64,000 nt of DNA from Archivesica marissinica (lineage: Eukaryota > Mollusca > Bivalvia > Venerida > Vesicomyidae): NCBI GenBank assembly GCA_014843695.1, contig CM026397.1, positions 34,950,538 to 35,014,537 of the forward strand, written 5' to 3'. The stretch's first letter is position 1. The number at the start of each line of letters is the position of its first letter. Under the pieces are notes generated by a model. It was not told where the DNA came from. It saw nothing but the letters and a program-made list of their open reading frames with translations, and ran no database searches. This document shows positions 9,049-19,659 of the stretch, piece after piece. The translations under genes were made by a program, and so were the position numbers.

Positions 9049-12000
9049 CTGAAATACAGCGAGCATAGCCTACACTACACACCAAATATAAGCTGCAATA
9101 CAGCGAGTATAGCCTACACTACACACCAAATATAAGCTGCAATACAGCGAGTATAGCCTACACTACAAACCAAATATAAGCTGCAATACAGCGAATATAG
9201 CCTACACTACACACCAAATATAAGCTGCAATACAGCGAGTATAGCCTACACTACACACCAAATATAAGCTGCAATACAGCGAGTATAGCCTACACTACAC
9301 ACCAAATATAAGCTGCAATACGCTGCAATACAGCGAGTATAGCCTACACTACACACCAAATATAAGCTGCAATACAGCGTGTATAGCCTACACTACACAC
9401 CAAATATAAGCTGCAATACAGCGAGTATAGCCTACACTACACACCAAATATAAGCTGCAATACAGCGAGTATAGCCTACACTACAAACCAAATATATGCT
9501 GCAATACAGAGAGTATAGCCTACACTACACACCAAATATAAGCTGCAATACAGCGAGTATAGCCTACACTACACACCAAATATAAGCTGCAATACAGCGA
9601 GTATAGCCTACACTACACACAAAATATAAGCTGCAATACAGCGTGTATAGCCTACACTACACACCAAATATAAGCTGCAATACAGCGAGTATAACATACA
9701 CTACACACCAAATATAAGCTGCAATACAGCGAGTATAACCTACACTACACACCAAATATAAGCTGCAATACAGCATGCATAGCCTACACTACACACCAAA
9801 TATAAGCTGCAATACAGGGTGTATAGCCTACACTACACACCAAATATAAGCTGAAATACAGCGAGTATAGCCTACACTACACACCAAATATAAGCTGCAA
9901 TACAGCGAGATTAGCCTACACTACACACCAAATATAAGCTGCAATACAGCGAGTATAGCCTACACTACACACCAAATATAAGCTGCAATACAGCGGGTAT
10001 AGCCTACACTACACACCAAATATAAGCTGCAATACAGCGTGTATAGCCTACACTACACACCAAATATAAGCTGCAATACAGCGAGCATAGCCTACACTAC
10101 ACACCAAATATAAGCTGCAATACAGCGAGCATAGCCTACACTACACACCAAATATAAGCTGCAATACAGCGGGTATAGCCTACACTACACACCACATATA
10201 AGCTGCAATACAGCGAGCATAGCCTACACTACACACCAAATATAAGCTGTAATACAGCGAGTATAGCCTACAATACACACCAAATATAAGCTGCAATACA
10301 GCGAGTATAGCCTACACTACACATCAAATATAAGCTGCAATACAGCGAGTATAGCCTACACTACACACCAAATATAAGCTGCAATACAGCGTGTATAGCC
10401 TACACTACAAAACAAATATAAGCTGCAATACAGCGTGTATAGCCTACACAACACACCAAATATAAGCTGTTATACAGCGTGTATAGCCTACACTACACAT
10501 CAAATATAAGCTGCAATACAGCGTGTATAGCCTACAGTACACATCAAATATAAGCGCAATACAGCGTGTATAGCCTACACTACACACCAAATATAAGCTG
10601 CAAAACAGCGAGTATAGCCTACACTACACACCAAATATAAGCTGCAACACAGTGAGTATAGCCACACTACACACCAAATATAAGCTGCAATACATCGTGT
10701 ATAGCCTACACTACACACCAAATATATGCTTCAATACAGCGAGTATAGCCTACACTACACACAAATATAAGCTGCAATACAGCGAGTATAGCCTACACTA
10801 CACACCAAATATAAGCTGCAATACACAATATAGCCTACACTACACACCAAATATAAGCTGCAATACAGCGAGTATAGCCTACACTACACACCAAATATAA
10901 GCTGCAATACAGCGAGTATAGCCTACACTACAAACCAAATATAAGCTGCAATACAGAGAGTATAGCCTACACTACACACCAAATATAACGCAATACAGCG
11001 AGTATAGCCTACACTACACACCAAATATAAGCTGCAATACAGCGAGAATAGCCTACACTACACACCAAATATAAGCTGCAACACAGTGAGTATAGCCTAC
11101 ACTACACACCAAATATAAGCTGCAATACAGCGTGTATAGCCTACACTACAAAACAAATATAAGCTGCAATACAGCGTGTATAGCATACACAACACACCAA
11201 ATATAAGCTGCAATACAGCGTGTATAGCCTACACTACACATCAAATATAAGCTGCAATACAGCGTGTATAGCCTACAGTACACATCAAATATAAGCTGCA
11301 ATACAGCGTGTATAGCCTACACTACACACCAAATATAAGCTGCAATACAGCGAGTATAGCCTACACTACACACCAAATATAAGCTGCAATACAGTGAGTA
11401 TAGCCTACACTACACACCAAATATAAGCTGCAATACAGTGTGTATAGCCTACACTACACACCAAATATATGCTGCAATACAGCGAGTATAGCCTACACTA
11501 CACACCAAATATAAGCTGCAATACAGCGAGTATAGCCTACACTACACACCAAATATAAGCTGCAATACAGCGAGTATAGCTTACACTACACACCAAATAT
11601 ACGCTGCAATACAGCGAGTATAGCCTACACTACACACCAAATATAAGCTGCAATACAGCGTGTATAGCCTACACTACACACCAAATATATGCTGCAATAC
11701 AGCGAGTATAGCCTACACTACACACCAAATATAAGCTGCAATACAGCGTGTATAGCCTACACTACACATCAAATATAAGCTGCAATACAGCGAGTATAGC
11801 CTACATTACACACCAAATATAAGCTGCAATACAGCGAGTATAGCCTACACTACACACCAAATATATGCTGCAATACGGAGAGTATAGCCTACACTACACA
11901 CCAAATATAAGCTGCAATACAGCGAGTATAGCCTACACTACACACCAAATATAAGCTGCAATACAGCGAGTATAGCCTACACTACACACCAAATATAAGC

Positions 12001-14414
12001 TGCAATACAGCGAGTATAGCCTACACTACACACCAAATATAAGCTGCAATACAGCGTGTATAGCCTACACTACACACCAAATATAAGCTGCAATACAGCG
12101 AGTAGCCTACACACACACACCAAATATAAGCTGCAATACAGTGTGTATAGCCTACACTACACACCAAATATATGCTGCAATACAGCGAGTATAGTCTACA
12201 CTACACACCAAATATAAGCTGCAATACAGAGAGTATAGCCTACACTACACACCAAATATAAGCTGCAATACAGCGAGTATAGCTTACACTACACACCAAA
12301 TATACGCTGCAATACAGCGAGTATAGCCTACACTACACACCAAATATAAGCTGCAATACAGCGTGTATAGCTTACACTACACACCAAATATATGCTGCAA
12401 TACAGCGAGTATAGCCTACACTACACCACACCAAATATAAGCTGCAATACAGCGTGTATAGCCTACACTACACACCAAATATAAGCTGCAATACAGCGTG
12501 TATAGCCTACACTACACACCAAATATAAGCTGCAATACAGCGTGTATAGCCTACACTACACACCAAATATATGCTGCAATACAGCGAGTATAGCCTACAC
12601 TACTACACCAAATTAAGGCTGCAATCCCAGCGTTATAGCCTAACACTACGCAATCAAATCTACTGCATACAGCGAGTAGAGCCTACACTACACACCAATA
12701 TAAGCTGCAGTACAGCGAGTATGCCTACACTAACCACCAATATATGCTTCCAATACCCGAGTATAGTCGCCTAACCTACCCACCAAATATATTCAATACA
12801 GCGAGTATAGAGCCTACACTACACCCAAATATAAGTTTCAATACAGCGGCATAGTGCCTACACTACCCCCAAATTAAGTTGTCATACAGGCGTTATATCC
12901 TACACTACCCCCACATATAAGCTTACAATACGCGAGTATGCCCTACACTACCCATCAAATATAAGCTGCATACATAGCGATTATACGGCTTACACTACAC
13001 ACAATATAGCTGCTTAACAGCGGTAATAGCCGTACAGTACACATCAATATAACCTGCATACGCGTGTAATATCCTACACTACACACCAAATATAAGCTGC
13101 AATACAGCGAGTATAGCCTACACTACACACCAAATATAAGCTGCAATACAGCGAGCATAGCCTACACTACACACCAAATATAAGCTACAATACAGCGAGC
13201 ATAGCCTACACTACACACCAAATATAAGCTACAATACAGCGAATATAGCCTACACTACACACCACAATAACCTGCAAACAGCGAGATAGCCTACACTACA
13301 CACCAAATATAAGCTGAAATACACCGAATATAGCCTACACTACACACCAAATATAAGCTGCAATACAGCATGCATAGCCTACACTACACACCAAAAATAA
13401 GCTTCAATACAGCGAGTATAACCTACACTACACACCAAATATAATCTGCAATACAGCGAGTATATCCACACTACACACCAAATATAAGCTGCAATACAAC
13501 GAGCATAGCCTACACTACACACCAAATACAAGCTTCAATACAGAGAGTATAGCCACACTACAAACCAAATATAAGCTCAATACAGAGAGTAAGCCTACAC
13601 TACACACCAAATATAAGCTGCAATACAGCGAGTATAACCTACACTACACACCAAATATAAGCTGCAATACAGCGAGCATAGCCTACAGTACACACCAAAT
13701 ATAAGCTGCAATACAGCGAGCATAGCCTACACTACACACCAAATATAAGCTGCAATACAGCGAGTATAGCCTACACTACACACCAAATATAAGCTGCAAT
13801 ACAGGGTGTATAGCCTACACTACACACCAAATATAAGCTGAAATACAGCGAGTATAGCCTACACTACACACCAAATATATGCTGCAATACAGCATGCATA
13901 GCCTACACTACACACCAAATATATGCTGCAATACAGCGTGTATAGCCTACACTACACATCAAATATAAGCTGCAATACAGCGAGTATAGCCTACACTACA
14001 CACCAAATATAAGCTGCAATACAGCGAGTATAGCCTACACTACACATCAAATATAAGCTGCAATACAGCGAGTATAGCCTACACAACACACCAAAAACCA
14101 AACAAAAACCACACACACACCAAATATAAGCTGCAATACAGAGAGTATAGCCTACACTACACACCAAATATAAGCTGCAATACAGCGAGTATACCCTACA
14201 CTACACACCAAATATAAGCTGCAATACAGCGAGTATACCCTACACTACACACCAAATATAAGCTGCAATACAGCGAGTATAGCCTACACTACACACCAAA
14301 TATAAGCTGCAATACAGCGAGTATAGCCTACACTACACACCAAATATAAGCTGCAATACAGTGTGTATGGCCTACGCTACACATCAAATATAAGCTGCAA
14401 TACAGCGTGTATAG

Positions 14415-14578
14415 CCACAGGAACATGACATTTTATCCATAAGCCACCAAACGTCTCGTACCTCTATCCTAGGACACCCCCACTATCTTTTTTTTAATAG
14501 AGGGGGTGTCCTATGATAGAGGTACGAGACCGTTGGTGGCTTATGGTGGCTTATGGATAACATTTCAAGTTCCTGTGG
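14415..14578. mobile_element. 164-bp foldback MITE inserted in the array
   Basis: The element begins ccacaggaac and ends gttcctgtgg. Its two halves are long near-perfect inverted repeats (for example ctcgtacctctatcctagga against its complement), meeting at a short T-rich loop. A 5-bp duplication TATAG (14410-14414 and 14579-14583) flanks it, taken from the minisatellite unit. Confidence 0.8.
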
Positions 14579-14695
14579 TATAGCCTACACTACACACCAA
14601 CTATAAGCTGCAATACAGGGAGTATAGCCTACACTACACACCAAATATAAGCTGCAATACAGCGTGTATAGCCTACACTACACACCAAATATATG

Positions 14696-14942
14696 GAAAA
14701 TATATGTGGAAGTCGTGATAGCGCAGTGGATGCGCGTTCGCTTCAGGTGCGAAAGGTCTGGAGTTCGAGCCCCGCTGGAGCCGTTACGATTGTGTCCTTA
14801 GGCAAGGCATTTAAATTCCACGTTGCCTCTTCTCTCCCTCGTGGCGATGGATTCCATCAGGAATGAGGTCTCGAGAGTGATTTATATAAGTTGAAAGAAC
14901 TTGTTTCGCAATCGAGCTAAAATAAATTTGTATAAAAAAAAA
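14696..14942 (+). mobile_element. tRNA-derived SINE, family B, inserted in the 44-bp array
   Basis: Head gtcgtgatagcgcagtgg with B box GAGTTCGAGCCCC, body including cgatggattccatcaggaat, and tail aaaataaatttgtataaaa. It is flanked by a 21-bp duplication of array sequence (14675-14695 and 14943-14963), so it inserted after the array had formed. Confidence 0.85.
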
Positions 14943-14990
14943 ACACTACACACCAAATATATGCTGCAATACAGTGAGTATAGTCAAAAA

Positions 14991-15208
14991 CAGAGTATTA
15001 TTTCGTTACTGTATAAAAAAGATGATCCTTCCAACCGTGAACGGTTAAATGTAGTAAATGCAGACGCCATTTAATCTAGTTAAATGGAGTCATTTCCAGT
15101 ATCAAACCACTACAATTGCGGTCAATATGAAACACCATCGTGTCCAACTTGCCGGAAGTCAAATGCGAATCCCATTTCTTGAACGCTACATGTGGTAAAA
15201 TTTGTCCA
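14991..15208. other. Unique intron sequence
   Basis: Non-repetitive sequence inside the ferroportin intron. I see no coding or structural signal. Confidence 0.5.
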
Positions 15209-15494
15209 GACGGATCTGTAGTCGAGTGGTAACACGCTGGGCTGGTAAACCAGGGATCACAGGTTCGATACCCCATCTGACCCTAATAAAATTAACAGTC
15301 TTTCAGATGGGATTTAAACCGAGGTCTCGTGTCGGTGCTTTACACCGTGCACGTAAAAGAACCAGAGAAGACTCTGCAATGGGTCTCGGTCTGTATCATT
15401 GCACTATCCTCCAACAATTTAAAATGACTAATCTCTTCAGGAGGCGTCGCTCATATGGGCAACCGGTAGCGACGATAAATAAACGTGAAACACA
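15209..15494 (+). mobile_element. tRNA-derived SINE, family C
   Basis: Head gacggatctgtagtcgagtg with B box GGTTCGATACCCC, body with agtctttcagatggga and ggtgctttacaccgtgcacg, and 3' end cggtagcgacgataaataaa. Related copies are at 18741, 49225 and 63043. Confidence 0.75.
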
Positions 15495-15569
15495 CTCATT
15501 TCATCCCCCCCATTGCCTCTTGTGTATTTTGGCGTCGTCCATTTTTGTCGCGCTCAATTCTCTATTCAA

Positions 15570-15805
15570 TGTTTACACAAATTGATTTTCGCTCGATTGC
15601 GAAACAAATTCTTACAACTCATATTAATCACTCTCGATGCCTCATTCCTAACGGAATCCATCACCAGGGGAGAGAGAAGAGGCTATGTATATGGAATTTA
15701 ATTGCCTTACCGAATGGCACAATCGTAACGGCTGCAGCAAGGCTGGAACTCTGACCCTTTCACACCTGAAGCGAACGCGCTACCACTACGCTATCACGAC
15801 TTCCA
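15570..15805 (-). mobile_element. tRNA-derived SINE, family B, minus copy
   Basis: Reverse complement of the family B element: head complement cgctatcacgacttcc near 15805 and tail complement gctcgattgcgaaacaaatt near 15590. It lies about 95 bases from the donor of the neighbouring ferroportin exon. Confidence 0.75.
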
Positions 15806-15899
15806 CTTTCCTTGTAATCACCCAGTGTACCTGTATATAACCTGACATAACGTCCAATCACACATGGATGGTTATATAACAATTGAAATGCTGTCTTAC

Positions 15900-16145
15900 T
15901 TGCAAGCATGTCCTTGTTGTTGTCACAAATTTCGACGATCCAGTCTCTTTCAATAGCGGTGGTCCGTGCCATGTTTGTCAGATTAGCCAATATGGCGACG
16001 CTTATGATGAATGCATAGCACGTGTACAGTAAGCCATCGTTAGGAAGAATGCTGGCTATGTATGTCTTGTACTCAATAACAACGTACACTGTCACACAGC
16101 AGATGATTAAGGCGGAGTTCTGAACAACGACAGTAACTCGTGCAA
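15900..16145 (-). CDS. SLC40A1: Ferroportin exon (second of three seen)
   Basis: Minus-strand exon of 246 bases between acceptor cctaatttcag and donor GCAA|gtaaga; both phases agree with the exons on either side. It encodes VARVTVVVQNSALIICC at the start, then SILPNDGLLYTCYAF, NLTNMARTTAIERDWIVEI and ends DMLA. Human ferroportin has VAQTSLVVQN and NLASTATAITIQRDWIVVV in the same order. The exon covers transmembrane helices 3 and 4 of this MFS-fold Fe(II) exporter, and the Asp of RDWIV (human D157) is present. No minisatellite touches this exon. Confidence 0.92.
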
Positions 16146-16253
16146 CTGAAATTAGGATTTTCTCTCACTTTTATGTAAATTTAAGTCAACAAATACATAG
16201 CAACGTTTATGTACATGTTTACAGTTTTACAAGTGCATGTTAGGTAATAACTC

Positions 16254-16330
16254 GCGGGTTAATGGATTCCATCGGCGTTTGAATAACATTGGGTGTTGTT
16301 AAAGTGTGTGAAGGCCGAATTCATATCTAA
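16254..16330. mobile_element. Partial copy of a small MITE
   Basis: The stretch gggttaatggattccatcgg followed by cattgggtgttg and gaaggccgaattc matches in order the element at 48118-48233. Only one terminal arm is clear here. Confidence 0.5.
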
Positions 16331-16373
16331 GTACATGTACTAAAATGTTGTATTGACTTTTTAAAAAAAATTA

Positions 16374-16552
16374 ATAATATTTTATTGCATTTTTCATACA
16401 ATACATTACATATATACATACAATACTAAGAACAAATCAGAGATTAATATGTAATTATATGATTGCAGTATACGATACCTTTGTTTTGTCAAGGGGAAAA
16501 AAGCAAATGGGTTGGGCTACAAGTTATAACAACATTATTTACAGCCCTCCCC
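16374..16552 (-). mobile_element. Dispersed repeat, probable LINE 3' tail (copy 1)
   Basis: This segment is the reverse complement of 42392-42572 at high identity. Shared blocks include tttttccccttgacaaaaca and tgcaatcatataat on the minus strand, ending in an aataaaat-like tail. No coding part is attached, so assignment to a LINE 3' end is inference. Confidence 0.6.
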
Positions 16553-16734
16553 GTTGTATTGACTCATCGTTAATAACAGAAATGACTCATCATTGATAAC
16601 AGAAACAGAAATAACAGAAAGATACTAGCATTAAAATGGATTTAAAATATTTTATGTTATAAGTAACGTATTTTTTATTGCAATGTGTAAGTGCTACGGT
16701 GTATCGTCGTAGCAATGTTTGTTCCATGCCAGGC

Positions 16735-16967
16735 TTTAACCATTTGCCTGCTGAGTAAATAAAATCAAATTTGCAAACATCATAGATCCAGACCAACCGC
16801 CTCTGATCACGATCTATGTTGTTTGCTATTCAGACAAGTGTCAGAGTTCCACTATCCGAATAGCAAACAGTATAGAGCCTGATCAGACGGCATGTTCTGT
16901 GTCGTCCGATCTGGCTCTATGCTGTTTGCACAGGTGATGTATCTGCCACTAGCGTGCAAAGAGTTAA
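16735..16967. mobile_element. Candidate MITE with imperfect inverted ends
   Basis: The left end (ctttaaccatttgcctgctg) and right end (gccactagcgtgcaaagagt, then taag) are imperfect inverted repeats. Internally, tgctattcagacaagtgtca and the later gaatagcaaacagtatagag form further inverted arms. The layout resembles short mollusc MITEs with nested palindromes. Confidence 0.45.
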
Positions 16968-16972
16968 GTCTA

Positions 16973-17215
16973 TACAAGTACTATACTAGAGGACATAGAA
17001 AACGCACACTTCGGATAAGTGTGTTTTACATGAAAAACGATAACTATATAAATACATAGTTTTAAACATTTTGGAATATTTTTAGTTGTGCAGTTTGTGT
17101 TTTGTAATAAAGATGTGATACAACTTTGATGGACTCCTTCGTATATCGTTTTCATGTGATAATAATCATATAATGTAGGTGCGCGTTTTCTATGCCCTCT
17201 AGTATAGTACTTGTA
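16973..17215. mobile_element. 241-bp MITE with about 32-bp TIRs
   Basis: The arms acaagtactatactagagg and acatagaaaacgc (16974-17005) are inverted at 17183-17214 with a single mismatch. The outermost bases allow a TA target duplication, which would suit a Tc1/mariner-type origin. There is no coding capacity. Confidence 0.7.
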
Positions 17216-17282
17216 AATGAGCTTATCGTGATACATTTCTGTTGTGGTAAAACATGCACATTTTCGTAGCCATTTTGGATTC

Positions 17283-17368
17283 AAATGTGTTTAGATAAGA
17301 CCAATCAGTTTAGCTAATGACTAAATGTGTTTAGATAAGACCAATCATTTTAGCTAATGACTAAATGA
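17283..17368. repeat. Two tandem 43-bp copies
   Basis: The block aaatgtgtttagataagacc followed by aatcagtttagctaatgact occurs twice in a row with one or two changes. It lies inside the ferroportin intron. Confidence 0.8.
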
Positions 17369-17451
17369 TATCAATAACAGATTTAAACAAACATTTGTTC
17401 ACCACAGAATATTAAATTGGCTGTATTATTGTCAGAATGCTTATTTTTTCT

Positions 17452-17505
17452 ATTTGGCGGCCATCTTGGATTTTGGCGGCCATTTTATCCACCATATTGG
17501 ATTTG
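17452..17505. other. Repeated GGCGGCCATnTT motif
   Basis: The motif ggcggccatcttgg is followed at once by ttttggcggccattttat. GCGGCCATCTTG is the core of YY1-type binding sites, but the same motif is common in dispersed repeats. No function is claimed. Confidence 0.3.
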
Positions 17506-17735
17506 TTTGGCCCCGATTCCAACTAATTTTAAACCTTTATACATTCCTCCACCACTTACAACAATAACATTGCTTTTTACAGGAAGTGCACACTTATTTC
17601 ACGGAATTGCTGGACTATATAGTAAGTATTTCCTGTTGGTGTATTCTTTCTCTACAATGTGTTCGTCTAAACGTTTACTGTACAGCCAATCAGAGAATGG
17701 GCATGCTCTTTTATGAAGTTGATTAGTCTACAAAC

Positions 17736-17895
17736 CAGTAATCCTCGCGGTACGGTCTACCCAGTCTCCGACTACAGTCCCGAACAGCAACACGGCAAGG
17801 CCAGACACAAGGCCGTACGTAGCAGTGAACTGGAGACTGTGTGGCGTAATCTCCACAAGAAACAAACCAAGAGCAAACCACCAGATGTTGTCATC
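17736..17895 (-). CDS. SLC40A1: Ferroportin exon (first of three seen, N-terminal region)
   Basis: Minus-strand exon of 160 bases between acceptor cagtttatttcag and donor ACTG|gtttgt. It begins in phase 0 with DDNIWWFALGLFLVEITPHS, continues LQFTATYGLVSGLAVLLFGT and ends VVGDWVDRTARIT. Human ferroportin reads [20 protein letters not shown] and IIGDWVDKNARLK at the same place (transmembrane helices 1-2, with the conserved G-D-W-V-D loop). Joined to the next exon the product reads TARITVARVTVVVQN, an exact phase fit. The exon holding the N-terminus was not found between here and the 47-bp array. Confidence 0.92.
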
Positions 17896-18188
17896 CTGAA
17901 ATAAACTGTCACGTGTGAACACTGAGGGTTGGGGAACACATACTACAGAAAGTCTAAACTTTTTTGATTTCATACATATTTTGAAGATACCACTACAAGT
18001 CAAATCTGCACATTGTTAGATAGATCTAGTATCATTAATTGTCTCATTCCCATTTTCTACTCTGCTAGCCAATTCCATATATCATCATATTCCATTACAT
18101 ATTAAATATACTTTCTCTATTTTTCAGCTTTTACATTACTATATTATTCCAATGTGCAGTTCTCACTTATAGTGCTATCTTTTGTTTG
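17896..18188. other. Intron-like sequence upstream of the ferroportin exons
   Basis: AT-rich sequence with no further ferroportin homology that I can find on the minus strand. Confidence 0.5.
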
Positions 18189-18283
18189 CATTTGATTGTA
18201 TATATGTCGAGGGCCTCATGGTAGATTAACTTTTGTTAAATGAGTACTCTCGTTAAATAAAGTCTTTATTATTATTATTATTA

Positions 18284-18322
<39 letters not shown>

Positions 18323-18333
18323 TATTATTATAC
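18189..18333 (+). mobile_element. Probable LINE 3' tail followed by an ATT microsatellite
   Basis: The block gggcctcatggtagattaac, gagtactctcgttaaataaa and gtctttattattatt ends in about 65 bases of ATT repeat. A cleavage-like AATAAA followed by a microsatellite tail is typical of some non-LTR elements. No coding part is present. Confidence 0.5.
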
Positions 18334-18411
18334 TTTACTTTACAACGATCATGAAACGAGCGAGCGTGCTAACCAATGCCCTATTCGGACTGTCTAAGTA
18401 TTCAGTTTCAC

Positions 18412-18655
18412 CAATAGTGATAGTGCAGTGGTAGCGCGTTCGCTTCATGTGCGAAAGGCCCGGTGTTCGAGCCCCACTGGAGGCTTTAAGATTGTGCCCT
18501 TATGCAAGGCATTTAAATTATTCCACATGCGTCGTCTCTTTCCCTCGTTGCGATGGATGCCATGGATGTCATGAGGAATGATGTATCGATAGTGATTGAT
18601 ATAAGTTGTAAGAACTTGTGTCGCAATCGAGCTAAAAATAAATTTGTATAAAACT
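18412..18655 (+). mobile_element. tRNA-derived SINE, family B
   Basis: Head tagtgcagtggtagcgcgtt, B box GTGTTCGAGCCCC, and tail aaaataaatttgtataaaac. It is more diverged than the copies at 14696 and 50280. Confidence 0.75.
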
Positions 18656-18740
18656 ATAAACTACTGTATCATTTTACGAAGCATTGATCAAAGTCTAATC
18701 ACTTGTATTCCCAGAACCAGAAGAAGTCAATCCACTTCCC

Positions 18741-18996
18741 GTTCCTGGTAATCCAGGAATCTCAGGTTCGATCCCCCGTCTGACTCTAATAAAATAAGTC
18801 TTTCAGATGTGACTTTAAACCGAGGTCTCATGTCGGTGTTTACACCGTGCACGTAAAAGAACTAGAGGAGACTCTGGAATGGGTCTCTGTCTGTATCATT
18901 GCACTATCCTCCAAACATTTAAATGACTAATCTCTTCAGGAAACGTCGCTCATATGGGCAACCGGTAGCGACGATAAATAAACGTAAAACACACAC
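18741..18996 (+). mobile_element. tRNA-derived SINE, family C, 5'-truncated
   Basis: Starts within the head (ctggtaatccaggaatctca), keeps B box GGTTCGATCCCCC and runs to cggtagcgacgataaataaa. Confidence 0.7.
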
Positions 18997-19320
18997 ACAC
19001 GAGCTCCCGCTGGAATATTGGAGTTACATGTTTGTCCTGGTTCCATGATTCACATACGTATTTCAGATACATATTCTTGATCACAATATTCAGTGAGGTG
19101 GTATAGGTTTGATGGCTAGTCATAATATACACATATGTAGCCTACATTTGCTCTTCATTGCAATAATATATACGATTCTTACCCATCCTATGATGAAGTG
19201 GTTTAGGTACACTAACCATTTCGCTTTTCCCTTTATTCCACCACCTTTGGCTTTAGCATTTTCTAGGACATGTAGAAACAAAAGAGGAGATATAGAGGAT
19301 ATTTGACAAATCTGCTTTTC

Positions 19321-19460
19321 CTTTTATAATGTCCAATGATTATGGCTAATATAATATTTTCTTTCAAATTGTATTCATTTTAAGTACACTATCGGGAGCC
19401 TCACTACAATACACAACCGCACAACCACTTCTGTTAGTGCGACCGTTCGCAATCAGAATT
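19321..19460 (+). repeat. Dispersed repeat flanking a minisatellite (copy 1)
   Basis: The blocks ggctaatataatattt and cactacaatacacaac, then gcacaaccactt and gttagtg, recur in the same order at 52090-52200. Both copies sit within about 250 bases upstream of a tandem array. Identity is interrupted by indels, so the element type is unknown. Confidence 0.55.
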
Positions 19461-19588
19461 AATATCGGTATAATTTTGAGTTATCCAGCCAAAAATACTT
19501 TCAACGCGGGTATAAATGTAAATAATCTTGTCTTCCTCTTCTTATTCGTCTATTTCTTCGTCTTCTTCGTGTCGTTCGCATCTACCAG

Positions 19589-19627
19589 TTCAGCACAGCA
19601 GTTCAGCGATGACGGATATTGTCCGCT
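19589..19627 (+). other. Candidate 39-bp micro-exon
   Basis: A long pyrimidine tract (cttcttattcgtctatttct and more) precedes ctaccag. After 39 bases comes an excellent donor, CT|gtaagtacc. Two frames are open (one reads SAQQFSDDGYCP). No homology is recognised. The adjacent 47-bp array starts a few tens of bases after the donor, the same arrangement as at the supported exons. Confidence 0.25.
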
Positions 19628-19659
19628 GTAAGTACCACATATTCCCATACATCTCCAGA

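Larger units (their letters stand above)
9049..14990 (-). repeat. 44-bp minisatellite containing the ferroportin exon's acceptor
   Basis: More than 120 copies of a 44-bp unit (gctgcaatacagcgagtata, then gcctacactacacaccaaat, then ataa). Read on the gene's strand each unit holds tactcgctgtattgcag, a near copy of the true acceptor ctcgctgtatttcag, and the first unit is the true acceptor itself. Unit variants differ mostly at cgagtata/cgtgtata. Insertions within the array are a foldback element (14415-14578) and a SINE (14696-14942). A zone from about 12590 to 13080 is heavily scrambled by single-base indels. Confidence 0.9.

Noticed and set aside
9049..14990. CRISPR-like regular repeats
   Set aside because: Units are contiguous with no unique spacers, in a eukaryotic intron context. 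The same holds for all other arrays here.
15209..15285. Functional tRNA genes at the many A-box/B-box pairs
   Set aside because: Each is attached to a repeated SINE body and tail, several have target duplications, and acceptor stems are not properly paired.
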